Source of the DNA: Melampsora larici-populina 98AG31
Taxonomy: Eukaryota > Basidiomycota > Pucciniomycetes > Pucciniales > Melampsoraceae
Assembly (NCBI RefSeq): GCF_000204055.1
Contig: NW_006768794.1
Location: 495,752 to 559,751, forward strand
Direction: 5' to 3'
DNA length: 64,000 bases
In this document: piece after piece, positions 1-9,243 of the stretch
How the letters are laid out: every line of letters starts with the position of its first letter
Numbering within the stretch: the stretch's first letter is position 1
Notes under the pieces: generated by a model
What the model saw: only the letters and a program-made list of their open reading frames with translations
Databases searched by the model: none
Told to the model about the DNA's origin: nothing
Program-made: the position numbers and the translations under genes

Positions 1-1288
1 GATATCTTTTCATGAGAGCAAATATGGCTTTTCTAACCTTTAGACTTTGTAAATTTTGATTTTGAGTCAAGCTTATTGGTTGAGTTAAATGTGTCTTTTC
101 TAATATGTACATTGTCATTTCTTCATCTATGCTTAATTCAATCTTGGATATCAACTTTGACCAAACATCTATCTTCCTTTGAAGCTCATTGTGTGAAAGC
201 TGATGGATCAAAAACCTGATCACACATTCATTGAACAATTCATAATCAGATGTAGATAATGAAGCTTTATTTTTAAAGTTTTCAATCAATTTTTCTTCAG
301 CAAAAGATAACTCAAAACCTGAGAGTAACTCCTCATAAATTGATACCACAAATGCTTGATTACTGAATAGAGAGAACTTGGGTAAAAAGTGTTCTTGTGA
401 TAATTTGTTCAAGGATTGCAGGGAGATGATTTTGGGTTGATCTTGGTTCCCCAAATCTTCTAGCCAAGATTTAACCCATCCACTTTCTCCCCTCTGAGTT
501 GCAATGTATCTCATCATTGAGGATTGTTTGAGTTGAGTCTCAAGTCTTCCAAGACCCTCTACAAATCCAGGAACAAGGTTTGTTTTACTAGCTAGAGAAT
601 CTTCAAAATCAGCTTGTGATTTCAGTAGTTCAGTCATGTAAGAATGAATTTTGTTCTGAAAGTGTGACAGTTCATATAAGCTAGATTGTAAGATGATTTG
701 ATAAGAAACTATTTCATTTCTCAATTCTTCTGCTTTTTTTATTGTGATATGCTCTTCTTCAACTGATTTCAATAGACCTTCAATATGATGAGCTGTTTGT
801 GTTAATAAAGTAATTCTAGCTTGTATGTCTTTAGGTCCTGGTAAATCATCTTGTTTAGATTTCAGAGCTTTACTCTTCAATGGATCAGAAAGGTTGATAG
901 AGTGATCCCATTCTTGAAACTCAGGAGATGGTGTATGAAGTTGCATTGCGTCAAGTTTTTCATGATCATCAAATGTAAGAGAAGTATGATCAGAACTCGA
1001 ACCACCTGAGGAGGTCCTAGATCTTTCAGAAGAATACCAAGACCGAGTACAAGCAACTTGATCAGGTGAAGTAGGAATTTTCCGTTCAAGGTTATAATTC
1101 ATGTATGTACTACTACTAGTATGTCTTGTTGGAGACAAAGACGATTTTCCTACAATTTTACTTGGTGATGAGATTGGCATGTATTTATGAGGTGTCAGAG
1201 CTGGTTTAGCGCTATGAACAAAGAGACATAGGTTCAAGTAAGATATAAGCCATGACTTTGGCTGGAAAACTCCAATTTTGCGCTTCAT
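1..1288 (-). CDS. Coiled-coil protein of unknown function, 3' end off the window
   Basis: An open frame runs without interruption from an ATG at 1288 down to the left edge, giving about 429 codons with no need for an intron. The N-terminus (MKRKIGVFQPKSW) leads into a Ser/Thr/Pro-rich stretch of about 130 residues with many SSS and SP pairs. From roughly residue 140 the protein becomes mostly helical and charged (for example KSVEEEHITIKKAEELRNEI), which looks like coiled coil. I see no catalytic motif and do not recognise the family. Ser-rich head plus helical body would suit a cytoskeletal or scaffold protein, but that is a guess. A later ATG at 1102 is an alternative start. The coding sense is well supported by the long open frame in AT-rich DNA; the true C-terminus is outside the window. 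Confidence 0.65.
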   Translation of the reverse strand, partial: MKRKIGVFQPKSWLISYLNLCLFVHSAKPALTPHKYMPISSPSKIVGKSSLSPTRHTSSSTYMNYNLERKIPTSPDQVACTRSWYSSERSRTSSGGSSSDHTSLTFDDHEKLDAMQLHTPSPEFQEWDHSINLSDPLKSKALKSKQDDLPGPKDIQARITLLTQTAHHIEGLLKSVEEEHITIKKAEELRNEIVSYQIILQSSLYELSHFQNKIHSYMTELLKSQADFEDSLASKTNLVPGFVEGLGRLETQLKQSSMMRYIATQRGESGWVKSWLEDLGNQDQPKIISLQSLNKLSQEHFLPKFSLFSNQAFVVSIYEELLSGFELSFAEEKLIENFKNKASLSTSDYELFNECVIRFLIHQLSHNELQRKIDVWSKLISKIELSIDEEMTMYILEKTHLTQPISLTQNQNLQSLKVRKAIFALMKRY

Positions 1289-2406
1289 TCTTGACCACGT
1301 ATGACGATGAAAATGAAGTATATATAGTCCAAGAGTTTGGCACAGTAGGTCGAAGAAAGTGCCGATGGTGTGTTTGAAGTTCAATGAATTTTTGGAAGTC
1401 GAGAAATGGGAATCAAACAGTGCGAGGGGGGAATAGACAAACGAGAGGATGAAGGGGTAGATGAAAGGAACATGCTCATATAGAAGAGCACCTATTATCG
1501 AACGCGTCTTGAAGTTTGAATGACTACGGCGTTGCTCTCGCTCTCGGCTGAGCCTTTTCGTCGAGAACGGCCCCCGTAATTTTCTTGACCCTCCTCCTTC
1601 TCGGAATTAAGCTTCGTCTTTATGATGAGTGATAAGTTTGTGTAGGCGGGTTCCAAATAAAGTTCGTGATATCAAAGTTTTACCAAATGTAAAACCCTTT
1701 CAGAATTCCGATCGCCTCACGTATGGCCTGCTCATTTTGATCACTGATACATAATTCCTCGCCTCCCACCCCCAAGAAAAAAAGTCCTGCGTTTTTGCGG
1801 GATTAAATGATTTTTGAATACTTTGAAAGTAACCTTGAATCTCAAACGCATTTACGAAGCAAGTCACAAATTTCCTTTACAAACAAACTCATTGGGCCTC
1901 GGGCCTTTGGCGAGGTGGGACTTGGTTAAACTCATCAGAGTCTCACGCTGTGCCGCTCGCGACCGAGCCCCAGGACTTGGTGAAGTTTGCTTTACGAAGC
2001 TCCGACAGGCTCCGAGCACATTTCTCCGCTCAACCTGCATTGAAATTCGTCTGAAGACTTGCTTCAGCATCCTCTGTTTCTCTTTCAAACCTTTTCTCAC
2101 TTTTCTCTTCTGAGTCTACGTACAAAGATAATTGCACGTCATGTTAGACTTGTTTGATACCAGATTTGAGTTGAACTCAAATTGAATACATAAATTGCAA
2201 AATACATTTTGTATAATGAAAAATTTAAGAATGGGCAATCATTTCAACTTTCATTTCCCACTTTTGTGTCATCCTATCACCGGTGCATCCGATATCCTTG
2301 AAGTTATTCGTACATTGGGAAACCACTCCACCCGATACATTCGGGATTGGCTTCTTCCTTACGATATTCAGCTGAGGAAATAGCGAAAGAAAAGGAAAAA
2401 ATAGAG
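1289..2406. other. Intergenic, between two divergent genes
   Basis: This spacer separates the minus-strand gene from the plus-strand acetyltransferase. A GC-richer patch at about 1890-2050 is open on both strands but has no recognisable protein or tRNA feature. Otherwise AT-rich; nothing else seen. Confidence 0.5.
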
Positions 2407-3380
2407 ATGCATAATACGGACTTATCCAATACTAAAGAAGAGGTACTTCAGCATTCTTTGATACTTGAAAGTTGTGCACACTTGGTTAAGAAATTAGAAA
2501 GTGCTCTGATATCCTTTCGTTTCAGTCTTCCATCACCTTTTTAACTTCAAAGGATGAAGAAAAGTTCGACATCTGTAAACGCATTCGATTTGAGGTAAGT
2601 TGAACATTGAATGAAAAAAGAGAGAAAAACACCCGCACAAAATCAAATGTGAAACTTACTCCATCAACTTTGTCTGTGGTGGTTTTGATTATCTTTTCCC
2701 CTCGTCATTGTATAATTTTTTATCAATCTCAATAATTTTTGTCATATCAATAGGTTTTTGTACAAGAGCAAGGGTTTAAAGCAGAAGATGAATTTGACGA
2801 GTGAGTCTCGGTGTAGTTATTCTCAATAATCGCAATTTCGATCGTCGTGCATAATCCAAAAGTCTTTCCAATCACGCACTCCGAATTCTCCTCCAGATTC
2901 CTCATATGAAGCCAAATAACTAATGCTTAAATTCAATTGGAAACCTAGTCTAGATGATCATACGACCCATGTGATCTTATCCAGCCATTCAATTCCAGTA
3001 GGCACCTTACGTTTCACAACACAACCAAAGATCAAATTATCCAGAATTGCAATCTTGAAGTCTTATAGAGGCAAAGGTTTAGGTTCAAAATTTATAAAGT
3101 TGATGGAAGATCATTTTTTAAAATCAGATTCAAATCAATTCAAAATTTCATTACATTCACAAGTCCGAGCAATCAAATTTTATGAGAAACTTGATTTTGT
3201 TGCTTTTGGTGAAACTTTCTTGGGTACGTCATCAAGCCATTCTCTTCGTTTGATTATTCAGTTCTACGCTCATTTGGTTATATTATTGTTTAATTTTATT
3301 CTCAATGTGATCCCAATTTCCAAGAGGACGGCATGCCTCATCAATTGATGATCAAAGAGTACAACACACCGCTTCAATAA
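2407..3380 (+). CDS. GNAT-family N-acetyltransferase, five exons
   Basis: Exons 2407-2442, 2526-2594, 2754-2800, 2949-3223 and 3325-3380 join in frame; every intron is GT..AG. The spliced protein is about 160 residues and reads like a small GNAT enzyme of the bacterial YitI/ElaA type: an RIRFEVFVQEQGF segment, an acidic EDEFDDLDDHTTHVI loop, the acetyl-CoA pyrophosphate-binding loop YRGKGLG (R-x-x-G-x-G), then LHSQVRAIKFYEKLDF and the closing GETFLEDGMPHQLMIK. Such enzymes transfer acetyl from acetyl-CoA to an amine; the substrate cannot be read from sequence. The last intron is decisive: reading through it destroys the conserved C-terminus, splicing restores it. The first short exon is the least certain part; the start could lie elsewhere. 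Expected soluble and cytosolic or nuclear. Confidence 0.85.
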
Positions 3381-3605
3381 TTATAGGATTACTTCTTGCA
3401 AGAATATCAACAATCCAAAGTATCAGAGAGAACCTAGCGCCATTATTATATGGTCAGGTGATTGGGCATCTCAGAGTTAAAGGTAACATGAAATGATTTT
3501 GTAGTGTACAAGTCCTTGAATTGTAACTTTAGAAGGCTTTGGTTGTTTTCTTAGTCCTTCAAGTTTTGTTGAAGAAAAATTCAAACTTCATGGGATATAT
3601 TGATG

Positions 3606-4255
3606 TCAAAGCCCTGAGATGGCATAAACAGAAGATGAAGTACATGTTACATTCCATACATGAGGACAACAGTTCTCAACAATAGGAATTTGACTGTTGT
3701 GAAGGATTGCAATGGTAATTGTCACCATGTCCATCTCCGTGTAGTACCTCAATGTGTACACACCAAGAGGTTTGAAATAGATCATGAAGAGGTCTTCTTG
3801 TGATTTCAGACTGTTAGACTGTGCTGGTAACCAGACTTCTCCTTCCAAACAACATAAGGGAACCAAGTGGTCCTCAATGCAGAGTTTGCTTGTCTCCATT
3901 CAAAAAGACAGCCTTAAAGAGTGTGTTGCCACACCTCAACAGTATGTTACTTCCACAAGATCACAAATCAATCTTGTACAAGCACTACAACTCAGAATGA
4001 TTCCTTTACAAGTCATATATATTCCACTTGAATCACCTGAACATGTGTTTGTCCAACATTAATTGTCTGTATCAGGCTTGATATAATGTGATAATGATAC
4101 AATTATCTCTTCAAAAGTTTGGAATTCTGATCACTGGAAACCGGGGCTCCAGTAATTTCACTGAAAAGCCTCAACTTCTTTGGTCCACACTCATCTTTTG
4201 GGATTGACCAAAGCAGTTTGCCAATCACTTTGCTAGTTTCACAAAATTTTCACTG
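3606..4255 (-). pseudogene. Possible remnant of an unrecognised gene
   Basis: Two minus-strand stretches look coding in composition: about 4136-4255 (reads GKLLWSIPKDECGPKKLRLF) and 3606-3899 (97 codons). Between them the frames are closed. I recognise neither. They could be exons of a decayed transposon gene or chance open frames. The rest of 3381-4781 shows nothing. Confidence 0.22.
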
Positions 4256-4781
4256 GAAATGTTTTATATGGGTTTGAAAGCATTTAAGAAATCACTTTTT
4301 GAAAGTGAAGAAGTTCACATAATTTAACTGTTCTAGGTGGATGGAAACATGATTTAGAAAATAAAGGTGAATCTAAAGGTGATTGACCGGGTATAGATAC
4401 TACCATGAGGAGTTCATCCAAAGTACACCAAAGCTTACCTACTGGTACAAACACATTGATGAAGAATGCTAACCATATGATATCAATCTTGTCTTCAATA
4501 CAGATCTTTGGATAAGGTCAAAGAACACCAAACTTCAAACTCATTGTCTATAAGTTCAGACTTCACTGCTCAATGCATGCCTTGGTTTATCACACTTCTA
4601 AGGCTACAATTCTTTGAAGCAATTCATCATGTTTTGTTTTTTTGATAAGTTTACTACTTTCATGGAAAAAAATTCCATTAATACAAATCATTAAATATCT
4701 GATTGGATATAGTTCTGCTCAGTTATCTACTTGTCTGGATAAGCAAATCACATGTAATATGTACTGTAGCTTTGTTCAGAT

Positions 4782-5156
4782 TAGGGCTGTGGCCCGGACC
4801 TGCAAACTCGGGGCCGGCCTTGCGACCAGACCCGGACCTGATGTGACCTGATGGCTCCCCAAAACAACTCAGCTCACTGAGGGCAAGGCCAGAAGTTGAG
4901 CCCCAAGGCTTGGTAGGGGCAATGGGTGATGATCAGCTGGCAGGTAAGTTGTATCACAGCTGGTTTTCATTCAAACATTGTTTATTAATAGGCTTAGTGA
5001 CAAGAAAACCAATGCTGACCTGGTGGGGTCAGGCGCCCGAGACGTCTGCAGGGCCTTTTTGGAGCATTGCCAGGCTAGGTCTTGTGGCCCTGCGACCGGC
5101 CATGTGGACCATTGAGACATGGTTGCGGTCGGGGTTGTGCCCGGGCCACAGCCCTG
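4782..5156. mobile_element. hAT-type MITE, 375 bp, with 8-bp target duplication
   Basis: The ends are inverted copies: TAGGGCTGTGGCCCGG at the left and CCGGGCCACAGCCCTG at the right. The flanks carry GTTCAGAT on both sides (4774-4781 and 5157-5164), an 8-bp direct duplication, which is the hAT signature. The interior is GC-rich and has no transposase, so movement would need an enzyme in trans. The GC content stands out sharply from the AT-rich surroundings. Confidence 0.8.
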
Positions 5157-5198
5157 GTTCAGATTGATACAAGTGTTTTAAAAAGTTGACTTGTATTT

Positions 5199-5279
5199 AC
5201 AAGTGCATTCGGAAAACATATGACACATTTACTCCGCCGGCCCCAACTAATGTGTTGTATATTTTCCAAATGCACTTGT
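5199..5279. repeat. Imperfect hairpin, 31-bp arms
   Basis: Arms 5199-5229 and 5249-5279 are inverted copies with a few mismatches around a 19-bp GC-rich loop. It lies directly beside the hAT MITE. It may be a small foldback element; no target duplication was found. Confidence 0.5.
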
Positions 5280-5459
5280 ACATACATCACAATCACTACT
5301 TGTGAAATATTCATAAAGCAGTGTAACAGGAACAGAAGGGGAATCTGGTCCCTAGGACCCATATCCCTATCTGGGAACCTCTTTAATACTGACAGTGGCT
5401 ACATTCAAAATTTGTAATGTGGGCATGATTTTTGAATGCCTGCATCCAATTTTGTGGGA

Positions 5460-5510
5460 AAAACCCATGTAGGCCCTGTTTTTGGCAGAGCCAGAGCCTA
5501 CATGGGTTTT
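5460..5510. repeat. Perfect 15-bp inverted repeat
   Basis: AAAACCCATGTAGGC at 5460-5474 is inverted at 5496-5510 around a 21-bp loop. Function unknown; it could be the core of a foldback element. Confidence 0.5.
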
Positions 5511-7249
5511 CTTTGGGCCACAAATAGTGGACTTTTTTAAAAACTTGATTTCTCAATTTTGGAACTGGTTCTTTTTGTAAATTCCTATAATATTTTGTTG
5601 TTTGATTTTCCTTTTCACTTTAACTTTATTTTACATTACATATTTAATGTTGATCAAGTAGCAAGCTTTAAATTTCTTCAAGTTTGATCAAATCAAATCA
5701 AACAAAACAAAAAATTAATCAATTTCAATCAAACTTTACTAAGTCCAAAATCATGCCAGGGTTTTACATTGCAAGGAATGATAGATCATGATTATTCCAA
5801 TTCCCATTGAAGTAAGACAGATTCAAAATTCATGCCAACACCTTCTGCTGATCTTTGTGTTAAGAATAGGAATTGAAGTTTTGAATGATTTTTAGAACTC
5901 ATCATTATTTAAGATCAATACTTATAATCTTTTACGCCACCAGAATTTAAGAAGTGAAGGTTTGCTTTGAAATCATTCTTGGGTTACTACCCCTCAGCAT
6001 GACAAGGATCCAAAGAAGAAAGATTGAGAGAATCAAAATCATTTCAGTCTGCAAGTTAGGTCTCACAAGCTTGGAGATAGAAGGAGTCATACTATAAATG
6101 TCAGATTCTATAAACTAGACCAAAAAATGTCAGACCATCAAACAGGTTATCCTTCACCGCTTGTTGAAAACGAGCCACCGATCTCATGGTGCTAAGGATG
6201 ATAATGTCTTGTGACTGCATTAGATTTACTTAAATCAAGCTTGAAGTATGTATGTAGAATCCTTTGAAAAATTGGTGAAGCTCTTACTGCAATCTTAAGT
6301 TTAATAACATGATCAAAAGAAAAATCTCAGTGAAAGATACAATTGAACGAGAAACCACACTGTCAGAACCGTTACAGAGGTTCAAAGTGACGATGTGATT
6401 CAGTGATTGCAATCAAACTCAATGCTTGAATTAAATTCAATTTCCACCCAACTAAGAAAAGTTCATTAGTTTTGAGAAGATGGTGCTAGATCGAAACTGG
6501 AAGTGGGATTGATTGAGCTGCTTGGATTTGTTTTGATGAATTCTTTGTCAAAACTTAATTCATCTTTGGAGTATGTCTAATTGTACAACAAAGCTCCTAA
6601 CTTACCTTTTCAAGACCATCTTTTTCTGGTGGTACAAACTACTTTTTTTGCAAGGGAACCCTGAACTGGAGTGTGAATGAATACATGCAACACCTGCTTG
6701 CTTGCTTTGTAACTCTTTCTAGCAAATTTTTCTATCACGGCTGGGTCAATTTGGTGATTTAAAATATCTCGAGAGGGCTTGGTATGATTCAAAAGTCAGA
6801 CACATTAGGTCTGGTGTAAATGATTGGACCGGGGGCAAAACAGCAATAGGTGTCAAAATTCAAATAGATGTTTTTATCAAATCATCCTTGCTAAGGCAAA
6901 TTCTGTTCTAGATACAACAAGTTGAGTGTCTGAGAATCCTTCAATAGTTATCAAATAGGCTTGGTGGACCGCACTGAGTCTGTGCTTGTATGGTTGTGAG
7001 GCTCTCAAAAAAATCAATGAAGTTGACTCAAAGAGTGGGAAGAGCTGCAGCCATTTGGCTAACTGACTATCCGAATTCAGCTGTTGAGAATCCTCACCAT
7101 ACTATCCTCAAACTGTTTTCATAAGTTAAAGTACCTATGTAGTCTCTGATGACAAGTAGCTCATTGAATTACCTAGCAAACACACTTAAAAATTATCCGC
7201 AACAAACAATAACAAGTTATCAATAAAGCAGACCCAAAATGAATAACAA
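5511..7249. other. Gene-free AT-rich stretch
   Basis: No open frame with coding character, no inverted ends and no tandem repeat were found. It is probably decayed repeat sequence. Confidence 0.4.
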
Positions 7250-7450
7250 AAGGATCCCACTATTTAGCGCCCCCTTGGCTGATATCCGGAGCCCCCCGGG
7301 TTTTCACCAAAACCCGTGTGACCCGCTGACACCCGACTATTTTCAGCCTATATTTTGCACAGTCGGACCTCGAGGGCTCCCTAAGAGGGCACAAACTCGC
7401 AAATGAGCCCCAATTAATCGTTAGTTGACCTATTTGGTGCCCTTCCATCC

Positions 7451-7680
7451 TTGATGGGGCTGCGAGATGAACTAACTGTTAGAGATCCAACTACTAGAGA
7501 TATGCAAATTGTTCATGATCCTCTTGTGGTCTGGAATCATCTCAAAGTTTTTCACTTCAACTCTTACAAGGCTAAAGCTCAAGCATATCGAGCTCGCTCT
7601 GCAAACCATGTCACAAATCAGATCAGACAGCTTGAAAGTTCATATCAATGAATTTTCTTCCTTACTTTGTGAATTCAATA
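7451..7680 (+). pseudogene. Weak Ty1/copia Gag-like fragment
   Basis: Across two frames the sequence reads VVWNHLKVFHFNSYKAKAQ and then SDSLKVHINEFSSLLCEFNK. This resembles the UBN2/Gag core of copia elements (a W-x-x-L block followed by a ..H-I-N-x-F.. helix). A shift near 7570 is needed to join the parts. It lies inside the inverted-repeat element and may be a second captured piece. The similarity is short and the call is weak. Confidence 0.3.
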
Positions 7681-7796
7681 AATCAGGATTGATAGTCTGT
7701 TTCTTATGTTGGACACTCTACACTTGTGGTATGTTTGTTTTTGTAGTTTGTGTCCTTTTGTTTTGTTTTGTTTTCTGCCTCTGTTATGATGAGTAA

Positions 7797-8148
7797 TGAT
7801 ATTGTCCTCTTCGACAAGATCCAATCCTTCAGGCAAGACTGGATTATCCTTGAATCGATACTTACGAACTTGAAATAAGACTTCAATCATGTATTGAACT
7901 CGTTTGCTAATGGTAGCTTCATGTAAGATTAAACGGAATCGTTCATAAACACTGTTATTGGCTTTAGGTTCAGCCTCCGAAAATAAAGCAACAACTTCTT
8001 TGGTGAAACCGACCGCAATCTGGACTGAATCATCAGTGGGGTTTTCAAGTAAAGGAATGATCATCTCAAAAGCTAGGAGATGATGAGCGACTTGTTGGTT
8101 GACTAATTGAGATATGTTTATGCAATGCATACGGTCTTGTGTGTTCAT
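7797..8148 (-). pseudogene. Captured fragment of pre-mRNA splicing factor CWC22 (MIF4G domain)
   Basis: From the ATG at 8148 the minus strand encodes about 117 residues matching the C-terminal half of the CWC22 MIF4G domain: LVNQQVAHHLLAFEMI, PTDDSVQIAVGF, KRVQYMIEVLFQVRK, then KDNPVLPEGLDLVEEDN. In a full CWC22 (spliceosome component, partner of the exon junction complex) this sits inside a protein of several hundred residues with an MA3 domain after it. Here similarity stops abruptly near 7797 and the frame runs on into unrelated residues to a stop at 7675. Upstream of 8148 the frame closes at once. Both breaks fall inside the inverted-repeat element, so the fragment was captured, not left by decay of a resident gene. 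No introns are visible within it. Confidence 0.8.
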
Positions 8149-8551
8149 CGAGCTCAGCTTGTCGCACTTTTATCGAAGTGACAATGGCTCTGTATCGACT
8201 TCGCTTACTTCAGATAGTTAGATGGGTGTTGTCTACATGTACAAAAGAGGAAACCCTTGACTGAACAAGATCAATGGAGGATAAATAGAGGAGATGAAGT
8301 AAAGATCGTGGGTGCCCCTTATGATCAAATAAGGAGCCCCTTTTTGTAGGAAGGGGCGCCAGAAAGGTTTGTAGCCTGGTGTCCGACCCGAGAAGGGGCG
8401 CCGGATACTGCTCCGAGGGCGCTAAATAGTGGGATCCTTAAAAAAGACTCTAAGATTTCCGAACAGCTACATCCACCCCGAGGTCCTAGAATTGGAAATG
8501 GAAAGAAATCAGTACACAACTCATAAGAATGAAAGGGAAGAAGTTCCCACC

Positions 8552-9243
8552 TTAATTCAATGGAACAAAGCCTAAGATGTTTTCATCTACATTCAACGCA
8601 CAAAATTGAGCTGTAATTGAAATCGAGCAAAATCAAACAAATCAGTAAATGATCAAATGAGAAGAGGAAGGGAAAGAGAAGGAGGAGGAGAAGGAGACAT
8701 ACATGGTGAAGAGGTAGTGTCTGAGAGGTCGAATAGAACAAAGGGCCTCGATAATTCGACTTCAGATGATTCAGAGACCTCGAATAATTGAATCGGGGGT
8801 ACATATTCTCTAAGACGAGGTTCATAGATAGTACGAAGAAAGTCGGGGTCCTGTTTGGGAAAAGGTGGTGGTAAGTTGGTCAAAGGAGGTTCAGTAGGAC
8901 GAGTAACGTTAATCAAAGGAGCCCATAAACAAGCGATAGGTGGAGAGATGGCGGGATAAAATCGATGGAGAGGAAGGTCGAGATCTTGGTTACGAGAGCG
9001 ACGATCCATCATCCAGGATAAGAAATCAATGAAGGAAGAGTAGAGAAAGTAGAAGAGAGGAAAGGTGAAGGTGGTAAAGATGATGTCGAAGACAAAGACG
9101 GTGAAAAAGTTGGTGACAGGATGAAGTTCGAGATGACCAAAGTTTAATAAGGCGGCGTGAAGACAGAAGGACACAACCAAATAGAATGGAAAAGCGAGAA
9201 GACTATCACGAAAGGAAATCCTTTTAAACTGGGGAAGAGGCAT
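8552..9243 (-). CDS. Small membrane protein, unknown function, two exons
   Basis: The start ATG is at 9243. Exon 1 is 9243-8703 and exon 2 is 8610-8552, joined across a 92-bp intron with GTATGT donor and TTACAG acceptor; the product is 199 residues. Without the splice the frame runs into a Pro/Ser/Leu low-complexity tail, so splicing is preferred. The N-terminal third has two or three hydrophobic segments (about residues 14-37 and 43-72, e.g. FFTVFVFDIIFTTFTFPLFY). The rest is polar, Pro-rich and acidic, probably cytosolic. I do not recognise a family. A CACGTG box lies upstream near 9414. Confidence 0.55.

Larger units (their letters stand above)
7250..8439. mobile_element. Inverted-repeat element carrying gene fragments
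   Basis: The left end reads AAGGATCCCACTATTTAGCG and the right end is its inverted copy. Similarity continues imperfectly inward for about 50 bp (both ends contain a TATCCGG..GCCCC block). The 1190-bp element has no transposase. Inside are a minus-strand fragment of CWC22 (7797-8148) and a weak plus-strand gag-like fragment (7451-7680). This is the architecture of a gene-capturing non-autonomous DNA transposon (Pack type). The flanks are A-rich and I could not fix a target duplication, so the superfamily is open. Confidence 0.75.

Noticed and set aside
1930..1960. CTGATGAG on the minus strand, a hammerhead-ribozyme-like core
   Set aside because: The matching GAAA box and closing stems are absent; an 8-base match is expected by chance.
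1814..2113. Overlapping open frames on both strands in a GC-richer patch
   Set aside because: Both strands are open over the same bases, composition alone explains it, and neither product resembles a protein family. No tRNA-like A/B box pair could be placed.
8583..8825. Minus-strand frame overlapping the membrane protein gene
   Set aside because: It is an out-of-frame shadow of the 8552-9243 gene.
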